The notes: a model not told the origin generated them from the letters alone. 64,000 bases of DNA from Erpobdella octoculata (GCA_963978895.1 OZ022241.1:20538073-20602072), one strand, 5' to 3'. Counted from the stretch's first letter, positions 33,040 to 48,014 are shown. Numbers and translations are program-made.

Positions 33040-33545
33040 ACATTGATTCTACATTCTCAGATGCCATCAAAACTCTTCCAGTTGACAGCACAAACAACTT
33101 CCGTACCACAACAAGTGTTGCCACCCTTAAACATATTTACAATTTTGCTCAGACAGGACACTGGCCAAATAAACTGGTACCACCACTTTCTCGCTTGTGC
33201 GCACTATTTTAAAATCTGTTTAATAATGTACAAAATAAAAAACTGCCTTTCTCCTCTCTACTTAACTAATTTAATACATATCCCTCCTAAGTCTGGTCTT
33301 CGTTCTTCTTCTCGTAATCACTCTCGCATCTTCACTATTAAGCATTCTTTTGCTAAACGCTCTTTCTCCTACTCTGGTCCCTATCTCTGGAACTCTCTTC
33401 CTTCTTCTCTTACTAACTCTACTTCTCTCACAGTTTTCCGTCGTGGACTTAAAACATATCTGTTTACTAAGTTCACGACCGAGCGCTATTGAACACTGCG
33501 GAAATAGCGCTATATAAATAATTGATTGATTGATTGATTGATTGA
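33040..33545 (+). pseudogene. CR1/L2-type LINE reverse transcriptase C-terminus with ATTG tail
   Basis: The frame ends CLSPLYLTNLIHIPPKSGLR, then FAKRSFSYSGPYLWNSLPSS and FRRGLKTYLFTKF, stop at 33490. The GPxLWNSLPxxL plus F-x-x-x-L-K-T-x-L-F pattern is diagnostic of the CR1/L2 group 3' coding end. GAACACTGCGGAAATAGCGCTATATAAATAATTG leads into a (ATTG)n tail at 33521-33545, the usual short-repeat 3' terminus. The 5' part is missing. Confidence 0.85.
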
Positions 33546-33637
33546 CTATGCCGGGAAATCTAGTACATAATGGATGCTTATTTTACCATGTTTTTCTCAA
33601 TTTGTTTTCTTCTCTGTCTTCTTCAGGTTTGTCTAAG

Positions 33638-33780
<143 letters not shown>

Positions 33781-33980
33781 CTTGTGTCCTAGGGTTTGAC
33801 TTCAAACTCCTCCGAAAAGGCTGAACCGATTTTTATGAAATTTTATGTGCACATTTGGTAGGTCTGAGAATATGTTGTAAGCTATTTAGAATATTTTTTA
33901 AAAATTATTTTAAAAATTTATTTTGGAAAAACAATAAGGTGCAATTATGTCCTTTTTATAGGAAAATGCAACAGACAGAT

Positions 33981-33982
33981 AG

Positions 33983-34050
<68 letters not shown>
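33981..34050. repeat. (AT)n(AG)n compound microsatellite
   Basis: About 18 bp of TA followed by about 50 bp of GA. It directly precedes the helicase fragment. Confidence 0.95.
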
Positions 34051-34054
<4 letters not shown>

Positions 34055-34074
34055 ATCAATGATTTACATTTATA

Positions 34075-35160
34075 TTGTTTCCTATAAAAGAGTATCTGAA
34101 ATTGAAAATGATCATCTTCTTGCATTTTGAGGTCACTGATGAACAAAGAATCATTTACAGCTGCATTATACTGGCAGTTATGGGAGGACAAGGTGTATTC
34201 TTTTTGGTTTTTTTTTTATGCACCAGGTGGAACTGGGAAAACATTTTTTTCCCTAATTCTCACCGAAATACGATCAAATAATGGCATAGCTTTGGCGTTG
34301 CATCGTCTGGCATTGCAGCAACTTTATTGGATGGAGGCAAAACAGTTCATTCAGCACTTAAGCTGCCACTGAATATTAAAAATAACCCTGATGCAATGTG
34401 CAACATAAACAAGTAAAGATAAAAAAATGCTTTTATTTGCCTCTAAGCAAATTACATGTTTACATTAGTAAACGCTATTGCAAACTCGGACTTATATGCG
34501 AAATATCGATCGCCAGAGCTTTGTGGCCGATTGTCTAACGATTTTATTAGTCGCTAGATGGCAGGAATTGATTTGATTAATGTTAATTGATTTAAGGCCT
34601 AATTCATGTCGGAAACATTAAATTCATGTATTGTCATCCAGAATAAAGCTTTCCTGAAAGTTTTAGAGCTCTAGGTGGTCGAGAAGTGGGTGAATTTTTG
34701 TTTCTAAGATTTGATCACCACAGACAAACAAACAGAAATTAAATGAAATTAAATAAAAGCATTTAAAAAAGTAATCATCCATGGCCACAGTGCTGAAACA
34801 ATGCAAAACTATCATCTGGGATGAATGCACTATGGCACACAAACATTCGCTTGAGGCGTTGAACAGGACACTAAAAGATAAAAAAAACAATGACAAACTA
34901 TTTTGGCGGCACTCTGTTACTCCTTTCAGGGGATTTCAGACAAGCACTTCCCGTCATTCCCCGTTCAACTTACGCCGATGAAATCAATGCTTTCTTGAAA
35001 TCATCGGCACTGTAGGGTTATGTTGAAAAAGTGCAAAATTACAATGAAGCAGGCGAAGTTAAATGATGCTATTTTAATGAGCATTCGTCAAGAAATCGCA
35101 AAAAATGGTATTAGCATTTTAATCGATGACTCAATTAAAAAAATATTATGAGAAAAGATA
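34075..35160 (+). pseudogene. Helitron Pif1-like helicase fragment, interrupted by an insertion
   Basis: Coding pieces in order: TDEQRIIY (34127-34155), a Walker A block YAPGGTGKTFF (34217-34250) followed by LILTEIRSNNGIALA, and after a frameshift SGIAATLLDGGKTVHSALKL (to about 34375). Then comes a roughly 360-bp insertion, then KTIIWDECTMAHKHSLEALN (Walker B-type DE, 34808-34868) and SGDFRQALPVI (34926-34960). This is the helicase order of Helitron Rep/Hel proteins. No Rep domain is seen. Frameshifts and the insertion make it inactive. Nearby family A repeats may be non-autonomous relatives. Confidence 0.8.
34416..34775. repeat. Insertion inside the Helitron helicase, sharing sequence with 6.4 kb
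   Basis: The insert is framed by GATAAAAAAATGCTTTTATTT on the left and, read on the other strand, TACTTTTTTAAATGCTTTTATTT on the right, a TIR-like pair. It contains TCATGTCGGAAACATTAAATTC and AAGCTTTCCTGAAAGTTTTAGAG, present inverted at 6,396-6,486. A similar ACATGCTTTTATTT start is seen at 35,178, just after the helicase. It looks like a MITE-scale insertion. Confidence 0.5.
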
Positions 35161-35299
35161 CTTTTTTCAAAAAACATGCTTTTATTTATGCGTGGAAAGT
35201 GCACTAAAAAGTATAAAATAATTGTTTTTCCTTTCCTTTTATGTCATCAAAAAATCTTTGACTAAAAATAAAAGCGTGGGACGCTCGCGCTCATAATCC

Positions 35300-35835
35300 A
35301 TGGATTATGATGAGCTCCGTTTTCCGTTCCTGGTTGCTTTTGCGTTCCCGGACGCTTTCCCGTTCACGCTTACGCTTGCTCTCCGTTCCCGTTCTCGCTT
35401 ATTTTCTCTTTTTCATTCTTTCCTAACTTCTTTTAGCCCTTCAAAACGTAAATTAGATTTGCTAAAACTGGCTAAAAGTTGCTTGAAGCCTTCAAACGTT
35501 GTTACGTAGTAAAAAACAATTCGGCCTAATAAATAACCAAGATTCAGTAAATAACGTGTTTGGTTGAATTTTAGTTGTAATTATTATTAATAAATAAAAT
35601 AATTAAAAAAATTAATGTTTTCGTTAAGATTTATTTAATTACCAACCCCTGACGCGTTTCAATACAAACAGATTACGCATTGTATATTCTTCGAAATAAA
35701 GCGATCCAGGCCGAATTTTTTTAAACCCTTTCTTAGTGAGCACCTAAGACTCAAGAGAAAGATTTGTCCCAAATTTCATAACAATCCGTTCAGTGTTTTT
35801 TGCGATTTCGTGATGCAATCAGTCAGTCTCTAATA
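35300..35835. repeat. Diverged family A repeat
   Basis: C/T-rich blocks (CCGTTCCTGGTTGCTTTTGCG, GCTCTCCGTTCCCGTTCTCGC) at 35,318-35,415. A downstream part at 35,640-35,830 contains AAATTTCATAACAATCCGTTCAG and GATGCAATCAGTCAGTC, the same tail logic as at 16.5 kb. The CTAG end is not clear here. Confidence 0.55.
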
Positions 35836-35844
35836 TGAAAAATT

Positions 35845-36985
35845 GGTCGTTGCTATTGCCCCGGCGGTTTGCCGTGGAAATAATCGGTAAAATTGCTACT
35901 GAGCCGGCGGCAGTACCGCCGGTGAAATTGCTACTGAGACGGCATTCTCGCCGGTGAAATAATAGGTAAAATTGCTACTGAGCCGGCAGTACCGCCGTGG
36001 CAATAATCAGTAAAATTGTTAATGAGCCGGCAGTACCGCCGTGGCAATAATCGGTAAAATTGCTATTGTGCCGGCATGAAATGTATGTTGGCGGTCATTT
36101 TTGTAATAATTTTTTTTATGATTATTTTGCAGGACCACGGCGGTTTTTTTATAAAAATAATTTTTTATGAATAATTTGCAGAACCACGCGGTTTTTTTAT
36201 AATTATTTTCTAATGAATATTTTTTAGGACAACCAAAATCAGCGACTAGGACTAGAATAACTTATGAGAACAGACTTCTCAAATAGAGAGATGTTAAGAA
36301 GTTAGAGATAGAGTGGTATGCAAAAAAATAAAGGTGACCAACTACGCCACTTGTTAGGAAAATAGAAGCTTTAGTGAGCTTGCGTCGACGCTTCTGGAAT
36401 AGTATAAGTTTTTTTGCGTCCTTAACTAGCGCCTGCAAATATCTGTTTGCCCTTCCCCGTTACGCTTTCGGGCTTGAAAAAACTGCTTTGGTGATTTCGT
36501 CGCTGTCATCGTGACGTAACTGTACATCGACCAGTCATTATGGTGTGCTCGTGCTACAGGTTTAGCAATTTTTTTTCATTATAGTGTAAATTAATTTAAG
36601 TTAATTAATTTAACAAGAATAAAAAAAATTACATCTATAATTGCATAGTCTGGCATAAAACCAGTTGATATGAAACAACTAAAGAAGATAAACGAGTTTT
36701 TCAAAAGAAACTTTTATTTCAAGTAAACTTGATTTGCAAATCTAAAAGACAAACAGAAAAGTTTGTAACAACAATAATAATAATAATAATAATAAAACAA
36801 ATCAAAACATTTTGTAACTGCCACGACAGTGGGTGCAAAATAAAGCCCTGCTAGTTGGCGTTTTATTAATTTTTTGGTAAAAAATGCACCCACTGCAGGC
36901 AGCAGTCACACATAATCGTGTCCCCTATGTTTGCATCTCTTCGACACGTTCTACAGGTGTAATTTGGATGCTCCTTCTTCGTTTT
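35845..36985. repeat. CCGGC-rich repeat, copy 1 of a duplicated 1.1-kb block
   Basis: It starts GTTGCTATTGCCCCGGCGG and holds four or five roughly 44-bp units around CCGGCAGTACCGCCGTGGCAA and TAATCGGTAAAATTGCTA. It continues to a minus-strand PHD-finger coding piece near 36,830-36,965 (TCRRDANIGDTIMCDCCLQW). The entire block is repeated with high identity at 60,350-61,525. It is truncated on the right, where only the last exon of the larger element remains. Confidence 0.8.
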
Positions 36986-36989
36986 TTAC

Positions 36990-37700
<711 letters not shown>

Positions 37701-38650
37701 TTTGCACGCTGGGGCCCGTGTGCGACAATCGTCAGTGACAACGGCCCTCAGTTTGTCTCGAGCGCTTTCAAAGACTTTTGTAAACGCTTTGCAGTCGAAC
37801 ACATCCTAACTTCCTAACAACACCATATCATCCGCAGTCCAATGGCAGAGCAGAAAGACAAGTGGACATTTTGAAGACCGATCTCAACAAGATGGTGGGT
37901 GAAGGCAACGAAGATGAGAAACTTCGAAGCTTCCTGGAGTCGTACCGTAGAACTCCTTCTATGGCTCTCGATGGCAAATCTCCGTTTGAAATGATGACGG
38001 AAGGAAGATGCCGTCGAGACAAGACATTTTGTCAGCTGCCGCAGCAAGAAGGCAAGTCGTCTCTCAACAAGGACTGAACATGGCTCAGCAGTTTAACAAA
38101 CAGCATGGTGCTGTGTCGCGGAGCTTTGCACCTTACGAGCCCATCTTCTACAAGCTTCACCAGAACAATGTCTGGTCTTGGCGAGCAGGAACAATAGTAA
38201 AAAAAACTTGGAGCGGCAAATTACTCAATCTCAGTTGACGGGCGGCACATCAAGGCTCACACAGATCAACTGAAGCATCGTTTTGACAGTGACTCTGATT
38301 TCTCCAGTGCTCTTACTAATTATTTCCTATCTTCCTCAGACTCCTAAAGTGCCTCCTCGAGCCAGAAGAAATTCCCTCAGACATTGAGCCAGCTTCTGAC
38401 GAATCTTTGAGTGACAGGGATGACAAGCAAAATAATCAAGCTGAACAGACCGTACCTCAGTCGGAGTCTCATCAACGCTCTCCTGTTTTGCCACTCACAA
38501 GACCAAAATGAAATACTCGACCTCCAGCGTATCTCAACGACTTCGAAAGGGACCTCGACAATGCCATACTTCTCGTGAACAAACTCCACCTTTACAAGCT
38601 TCCCAGAGGTGAAGACTACAAGACCTCCAGCTAACCTGCTTTCTTTCAAG
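37701..38650 (+). pseudogene. Gypsy integrase and C-terminal pol fragment
   Basis: The reading runs [20 protein letters not shown] (the DNG aspartate of the DDE integrase), YHPQSNGRAERQVDILKTDL (the catalytic E region), then SYRRTPSMALDGKSPFEMM. The C-terminal part, after frameshifts near 37,817 and 38,045, gives QQFNKQHGAVSRSFAPYEPI and a GPY-like segment. A nonsense codon and frameshifts make it inactive. The N-terminal integrase zinc finger, RNase H and RT are missing on the left, where the TATATG array begins. Confidence 0.8.
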
Positions 38651-38681
38651 ATGTCAGGCTTCCATCTTAGTGAGGAGGAGT

Positions 38682-38885
38682 GTTGTAACTTCGAACTATT
38701 ATTTATTTATTATTTATTTTATGTTGTAACTACGAACTATTATTTATTGTTTTGGGTCTGTTAGTTCTGGGGACGCGGAAGTGGTCGATGCCGAGCGAGG
38801 TCTCGGAGTCTTTTCATCATCGCAGCGGTCGCTTGTAGTCAATAAACGTTGTTCTCACTAGTCGTGTTATTTATTAATTAGTTAA
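38682..38885 (+). repeat. Probable 3' LTR of the Gypsy fragment
   Basis: A purine-rich tract, GTGAGGAGGAG, precedes TGTTGTAACTTCGAACTATT, the layout of a polypurine tract followed by LTR start. An internal near-duplicate TGTTGTAACTACGAACTATT lies at 38,722. AATAAA near 38,842 is a plausible polyadenylation signal. The other LTR is absent, so the end is not fixed. Confidence 0.5.
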
Positions 38886-38893
38886 AAATACAT

Positions 38894-39002
<109 letters not shown>

Positions 39003-39106
39003 CTATTTCTACGACAGGAAGTACTTAAGTGCTTCCTACACAGCCATTTCAGTCTTAAAACACCTGGTGTAAAGGACTATGAACTATTATAAAAAAAAGT
39101 TTTTTT

Positions 39107-40312
39107 TTAAAGTTTGTCACTGGTGAACAGAGCTTGGCGTAGTTTTGAAAGGTTGGGGTCACGTTCGGTTTCTACACGAAATACATCTAGCATGTGCAGA
39201 CTTACAGGAACATTATGGAGAATAGTGTGTATTATAATGTTGATATCCTCTTCAACTTCGAGTTCTTTTGAAGAGGGAAGATCTGTAAGATATGCTCTTG
39301 AAAAGGCATCGGCAACGTACATCAGTTTACCTGGCGTGTAGATCACCTTGAGATTGAACTTTAGTAGTCTGAGTAACATTCTTTGAAGACGAGGAGTGGT
39401 TGCTGCTATCGGTTTCTGAAAAATGGATTCTAAAGGACGATGGTCGCTTTGGATGATCGTTAATTGACCGTAGATGAATTGGTAGAACTTCTCGCATGCA
39501 AAAACTATTGCTAACAACTCTTTTTCTATTTGTGCATATCTTGTTTCATCATCAGTGAGTGCTCTTGAGGCATATGCTATAGGTTGTCCCTCTTGTAGCA
39601 AACACGATCCTAAACCCGATGAAGAAGCATCCGTTTGAATTGTGATTTGTTTGCTAGGATTGAAAAAACTCAGAGTGGCTGCTTCGAGGATGCCGTCTTT
39701 TAAGATTTGAAACGCTTTTTGGCGCTGTGCCGCCCACATCCATGGCATGTTGTCTTTCATCAGCATCCTCAGTGGTTCTGTAATTGATGAAAAGTTAGGA
39801 ATAAACTTAGAAAGGTAAGTCATCATACCCAGAAAACGATGAAGTTCCTTCTTTTTTCCAGGCTCTGGCAGCTCGACAATCGCTTGAACCTTGTCTGGGT
39901 CTGGACTCACTCCATGTTTTGACATTATGTGACCTAGGTATCGAACTTGCTTCACTTTGTATTGTAGTTTAGATTGATTGAATTTCACGTTGTTTTCTCT
40001 AGCTCTTTGTAAAACTTTTCTTAGGGTCTCATCGTGATTCATTTCGTTGCTGCCGGACACTATGAGGTCATCAAAAACAATATGAACATTCGGTATGTCA
40101 CTGAAGGTCTCAGTGTTTTTCTTTTGAAACACTTCCTGAGCAGACTTAATGCCAAATGGAAGACGAGTAAAAGAATATCTACCAAATATCTATGAAAGTG
40201 CATAGCCTTGAGCTCTCTTCGTCAAGTTTCATTTGATGAAAACCATCTTTCATGTCTATAATTGTAAAAACATTCTGACCGTGAAGTTGTGCTGTTACAT
40301 CTTCACAGGTTG
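39107..40312 (-). pseudogene. Gypsy reverse transcriptase-RNase H fragment
   Basis: Minus-strand order: DVTAQLHGQNVFTIIDMKDG (40308-40250), FHQMKLDEESS, a frameshift near 40185, FTRLPFGIKSAQEVFQK, then VHIVFDDLIVSGSNEMNHDE, where FDD stands at the catalytic YxDD position. Next come VRYLGHIMSKHGVSPDPDKV and LHRFLGMMTYLSKFIPNFSS, then RNase H motifs TIQTDASSSGLGSCLLQ, YAQIEKELLAIVFA and IQSDHRPLESIF. One long open frame (341 codons) covers most of it. The segment stops abruptly at 40312, where sequence of the opposite orientation begins. Confidence 0.85.
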
Positions 40313-40660
40313 GGATTGCAACCTGGTGAAACCGTCAGAATCCGTCATCAGGGCCAGTGGATTCCAGGTCAGGTCAAGTTTAAACATGGCACTCCTCGTT
40401 CATATGTGGTGCAGACGGACGCAGGTGGAGAACTGAGAAGAAATCGTCGACATCTCATTTCAACTAAAGAACCTGGTCCAACTCAGGTTACCCCAGCATC
40501 TGATGACTGTCCAGAAACTCCGGATGAGGCAACACAACTGAATTTAGATCAGCACCAGACTGAAGCAGATGTAAAACCAGGTGAAGAGATGTCTCGAAGT
40601 TATGTTACCAGATCAGGAAGGCTGTCAAGACCTCCAGTCAGATTTGTTGAACTTTAAAAA
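40310..40660 (+). pseudogene. Gypsy pol C-terminal tail
   Basis: The reading LGLQPGETVRIRHQGQWIPG, VKFKHGTPRSYVVQTDAGG and LRRNRRHLIST is the common C-terminal tail of Gypsy polyproteins. It is followed by an acidic stretch and SYVTRSGRLSRPPVRF before the stop. It is in opposite orientation to the RT fragment with no spacer, so two broken copies were joined by deletion or inversion. Confidence 0.75.
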
Positions 40661-40678
40661 AAATTCTTAGGGAGGAGG

Positions 40679-40895
40679 TGTGACATATCTATGTTGAACA
40701 TTCGATGTTCTTGATATATCTATGTTGAACATTCCATGTTCTTGGATGATAGTTGGACTTCCGCCTTGTTCCCTTTTTGGTTGCTAATCTCGTGGTTGCT
40801 TCGTTGACTCGTTTGAATAAACTTGTGTGTATCTCATCCGTACGTTTATTCTTTATATACATATATAATCGAATACAACATAACAGAACTGGTAC
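40679..40895 (+). repeat. LTR downstream of the Gypsy pol tail
   Basis: A polypurine tract, TTAGGGAGGAGG, is followed by TGTGACATATCTATGTTGAAC, and the segment closes near CGAATACAACA. A 20-bp phrase, ATATCTATGTTGAACATTC, is duplicated inside. AATAAACTTGTG gives a polyadenylation signal. Just after the LTR comes AACTGGTACGAGGAG, which looks like a primer binding site position. That would be expected after a 5' LTR, not a 3' LTR. Confidence 0.5.
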
Positions 40896-41841
40896 GAGGA
40901 GAAATTTGAGTCAAATTCCAGTTCAATCAACGGCTTGGGCTCGTCGAAAGAAGTGTTTGCGTGGTCGTGCTCCAGGTGAAGCTGGTCGAGCTAGAAAAGG
41001 CGTTATCTTAAAAAATAATAAATACGATTACAGCATGCCTAAAAAATGCATTCCATTCATAACCTTCAATATTGTGTAGATAGGAACATATGTATAGGAC
41101 AAAAACATTCAAAGCAGTAGTAGCCCTATTTTTAATTCATGTTTATTTTAAATTACTTTGCAAAAAAATGTATAAAATTCATATATTTCTATAATAATGG
41201 CTGTTGTGTTGGAGTTAATTAAAGTGGGTAAAAAAACATTTATTTGTAGGCTATTAAAATTTTTCTTATAATTTTACCTGTAAATCAAAACCTTGCAGTT
41301 AAACCTTATTGGATATTAATAATATACAAGTAACCACAGAAAATTTAATTTTCCATTTCCTACTGCACAATACAAGGATTTGCATAGATTACATATATCT
41401 TGCATAACTAGGTAATTATAAATACTTATAAAATACATCCAATAGTTTCAGATATATGTTAAAAAATTTCAATTAAGCTGAAACGCCTTTATAATTTTAT
41501 CTAAAGTTTATGGTCATCACGACTTCAAGACGTAGATTTGATTTATATCTAAATCCTAAAAGTCAGCGCTGAACAAAGTAATTTATAATTTTTTATTTGG
41601 CTAATAAAATCAAATAGTTTAAGGCCCTCACGAATTCACGACGTCGATTCAATTTTTTAAATTGACTTTTTTGTACATTTGAGATTTGAAATCAAAATGC
41701 AGATCTTTGAATTTTAACTTTGTTTAACCACGAACTAGGTCAGATGTGCATGACGCGCGGATTGGCTGAAAGGCGCCCAATCGTATTGTTTTAACAGGAG
41801 CTGGCTCTCGCCACTCCGTCGATTCAATAATCGCAGGGTGG

Positions 41842-42830
41842 AAACAGAGGCGTAACTAGGGTATGGCAGGCATGGCACGTGCCATGGGCGCCAACTGAAG
41901 AGGGGCGCGAAAAAGCGCCTAACGTATAAATACCCAAATGAAAATAAAAAAATAATTTTATTAAAAAACTGCGTAGGCAAAGGCACTTATTCGTTTTTCG
42001 CTTGTTTCTTTATGTCCTCTATGCCTCTAGCTCTCTTTCTCTCTACAAATGTGATTTTGTATTTGAAAAAAAAGAAATGAAGACGAGTTGCGTGTGTTGC
42101 ACGTGTTGCTTTAAGGTCTGACTCCGATACCAGGTGGAGCGCAAAAACGGATTCAGTAAAACCTGTTGACAAATATCTCGACCAAATAGTGAAAGTTCTC
42201 CAGAACATAATGGAGGATGAAAGCGCGACTAGTGAAACTAATAGCGACGCAAAGCAACTTTATAATCGAATATTAACATATGACTTTCTAACGTTGCTAG
42301 GGTTTTGGAACAAGATCTCAATTCGTAATGACCGTGTTCAAAAGAGGTTGCAGGACCCCTAAATAAACTTTCATGAAACAGCTTTAGATTTAAAAGCTCT
42401 CCAAAATTATTTTCATGATTAAAGAGAAGTGTTAGTTAGTGACTCACTGAAAGAAGGAATTCGAATTTGCAATGAATGGGACATTGAATTTGAAAGACGT
42501 CAAAAAAGAAAAAAATGAATGGATGGCGAAACATATAGAGATGCTGGTTTATCAGCTAAGGAAGAAATGAAAAAATTTATGAAAGGAACTGTCGACCGTC
42601 TATTTAATGAATTAAAAAGTAGAAGTGTTTGTTTACAAGAAATTGATGAAAATTTTGAATTTCTTCTTGATATGGAAGAGTTGTGTTTTAAAGCGCAATA
42701 AGCTACTTGGAAGAGCGTTGTGAAATATTTGGAAAAGTTTACAGTTGTGATGTGGATGGGCAAGAACTATATGAAAAAATTTTGCCAGTTGCGAAAAATC
42801 ATTTAGCAAATAAAAATTGATTCTTTCATA
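41842..42830 (+). pseudogene. hAT element with ZMYM1-like transposase N-terminal half, broken
   Basis: A hAT-like end, CAGAGGCGTAACTAGGG, lies at 41,845. Coding reads YDFLTLLGFWNKISIRNDRV, then QKRLQDP stop, ALDLKALQNYFHD, EGIRICNEWDIEFERRQKRK, GLSAKEEMKKFMKGTVDRLF and DENFEFLLDMEELCF. This follows the ZMYM1-like hAT proteins, with several stops (42,360, 42,420, 42,516). The element is cut by a family A repeat at 42,884. Confidence 0.7.
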
Positions 42831-42883
42831 TTTGAGAGCCTCGATGGGCCAAATTCGATTATGTGATCTTGCTTTATTTAGCA

Positions 42884-43095
42884 CTAGCGGGGTTACCCGG
42901 CGTTGCTCGGGGTTTTCAGAGGTTTTTTTTATCATTTTTCTCTCTTGTTCCCGTTTCCTTCCCCGCTTGCTCTCAATGCTCTCCCGTTTCCGTTCCCGCT
43001 CATTTTTTCTTTTCCACTCTTCCATAACTTATTTTAGGCCATAAAACGTAAAATAGATTTGCTGAGAGTTGTTTGAAGCCTTCAAACGTTGTTAC
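42884..43095. repeat. Family A repeat
   Basis: It starts CTAGCGGGGTTACCCGGCGTTGCTCGGGG, continues with TTTTCAGAGG and the C/T-rich block (CTTGTTCCCGTTTCC, CGTTTCCGTTCCCGCTC), then TTGTTTGAAGCCTTCAAACG, which is shared with 35,478-35,500. Confidence 0.75.
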
Positions 43096-43099
43096 GTAA

Positions 43100-44730
43100 A
43101 CAAAATTTGAATTTTATTACGCAATTACCTTCGATGGTCAAAAATAGGAACTTTTGGCCTGGAAAGTTAAGAAGGGAAAAAAGTTAAGTTTGGACTCCTT
43201 CTCCGATCCCCCGACTCAGGGGGCCAAAAGTACCTATACATGATCATTGCATAAGTTTTCGAAGCACTGTTTAAAATTGCGTAAGAGGCATTACTTGCTA
43301 ATGGACTTCAAGTATCCAAAAATGGGCTCCATTTACATCCAAATGCTACCAAAAGGAATAGCAGCTGCTCCCCCAGACCCCCTAATCGTGGGTGGCTCGC
43401 TTCGCTCACTCCGTCCACGTTGTGGGGTTACATACCAAAACTGTGTATTATTAAATATTCTTTAGAATAGCCGTCAGGTGCACGAATTGTGGTTAGAGGG
43501 GTTTAGGAGTTTTTTATTTGTCTGTACCCCCTCCTTGAGTTTGAGGCCAATTGTAAAGGGGGGCAACGCCGAAACCCCCAAGCTGGGATACACTTTTTCC
43601 ACCCTTCCTGTTAAGAGGTCTTGGGAGAATGCCCGAAAGCTGACAAATTTTACATCGCTGCACACGAATTTTACGAGAGTTCTGAAAATGAGAGCAAATA
43701 AATAGGGATTCGAAATTTTTAGTAATTCCCAGCATTCCATATCTTAAAATTACGCCCAATGTACTGTTTACTCCTATATTTCACTGTTTAACACAACTTA
43801 CACCTGTATAGATTACAGCAATTCAAGGCAATAAACTAGATACATTTAGTAACTGAAGTTACTTATTAGTTAAAACAAGTTGAAGTTATTCAGGACGGAC
43901 ATAAATGGCAAGAATAAGCAAGCTAAAAGCGTTTGCGACTTTTATCAACTGCAAATTGTTCGACAATGTCCATGAATGATACATCATTTTTCATAAGCTG
44001 TCTAAAAAATCCTGTTTTCTTGGGCGAAAATTTCTCTCTGCCAGGTAGGCCAAGTGGTTGCCAGTCCGGCCCTGCGTATATATAGTATATGTTAGCCTAA
44101 TTTTTTTCCAAGACACAACGGGAGAGTCCCCGCCATGGCATACTGGTTAATCCGGCACTGTACGTCACGCGTGAGATGTTTTTAAATTGTGCCTTTTCTA
44201 TGTCGTGTGCTCGCTCTCCCAAAACCTGGCTACTCTACTGGGTCAGGTCACAAAATTATGGGAGTCGTGTTCTGACCCATGGACAAACTTTTCTACTTAA
44301 TAGTTCCTTCCCTCGCAATATACTGTTCTAACCAAACAACAATTTTGTAATTATGAAAACACATGATACAGAAGTTAGCAGAGCTGCTGGATTCCACAAT
44401 ACCAATGCAAGATTTTTTTACAATAGTTGGGGGATCCAGCAGCGCTATTACTATTAACTTCTGCTTTGTTGGAAATACGACATCATAAACTTCCAAATAA
44501 ATTTTCTGATTTAATTTGCGTGGGGGGGGGACTCACAACAGTTTGTGGAAAAAGACGGGCCCTCGACTGCGCGGCTGTTCTTAGTGGGCTAAACGCGTAG
44601 ATGAATATAACAAAAAACTATTATAATGTAAAGCTTGCGCATTGCTGTAAGCGTTTTTGTTGAACTGATCTAAGAAGACTAAAAAAAACAAGCTAAGACA
44701 CTTTCTTGATGTTTTATAAAAAGGAATTAT
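43100..44730. other. Repeat-like stretch without recognised gene
   Basis: Fragments typical of hAT termini occur at 44,068-44,082 (CCAGTCCGGCCCTG) and 44,147-44,165 (GGTTAATCCGGCACTG), but I could not pair them with TSDs. GACCCCCTAATCGTGGGTGG at about 43,378 also looks repeat-derived. A small inverted pair, TAGCAGAGCTGCTGGA and TCCAGCAGCGCTA, lies at 44,378-44,450. No exon is seen before the TS terminal exon. Confidence 0.4.
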
Positions 44731-44734
44731 ACAG

Positions 44735-47610
<2,876 letters not shown>

Positions 47611-47636
47611 TCAAGCAAACATAAATTTTTACAAAC

Positions 47637-48014
47637 CAGCCTCAAATCATCATCCCTTAGCTCTTCAATGTTGGTGATTTTCTTTAAAATTTCAACTTTT
47701 GTTTTTAGAAATGATTCAACTTTGTGCCCTTCATAAACATGCTTGCTTGTACTAACATCACAATATACAATCTCTTCTGCAGTAAGACCAGTGACATGAG
47801 CTACCAATATGGTGAGAAAAGACAACACGGTTATAGCATATTGAGGAGTCTTATTGCAAAGGCCCCCAAAGACTGTGCATGTGAGTGTGTCATTACATAC
47901 ATGGAACTGGAAGAGAAGACAGTAACCATGTGCTACAACATCAGGAATTAAAGGATCATGACAACTAATAATGATTCTTCTGCTGTTAGGATTGCTTCTA
48001 ATTGTTTCAATTAC
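47637..48014 (-). CDS. Divergent thymidylate synthase-like exon lacking the catalytic cysteine
   Basis: The exon is 126 codons with no stop, between a TTAAAG/GTAATT acceptor and a CTG/GTTTGT donor. It reads VIETIRSNPNSRRIIISCHD, LIPDVVAHGYCLLFQFHV, CNDTLTCTVFGGLCNKTPQY, LTILVAHVTGLTAEEIVYCD and KHVYEGHKVESF. It aligns with the second exon of the canonical TS, starting at the same residue. The catalytic Cys is replaced by Tyr (HGYCLLF against PPCHVMF). The [13 protein letters not shown] loop is shortened and its Arg, Ser, Asp and Asn are gone. The RR pair that contacts the partner subunit's substrate is kept. Splicing out 47636-47575 (62 bp) joins it in frame to [11 protein letters not shown] of the canonical TS. 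It may be a pseudoenzyme domain or a decaying duplicate. Confidence 0.7.

Noticed and set aside
40753..41079. 108-codon frame after the Gypsy LTR as a host exon
   Set aside because: It starts within the LTR and continues through probable leader sequence of the retroelement. No splice borders or domain.
44068..44165. hAT element between CCAGTCCGGCCCTG and GGTTAATCCGGCACTG
   Set aside because: Both ends face the same way and the spacing is under 100 bp, so they are fragments of two different elements.
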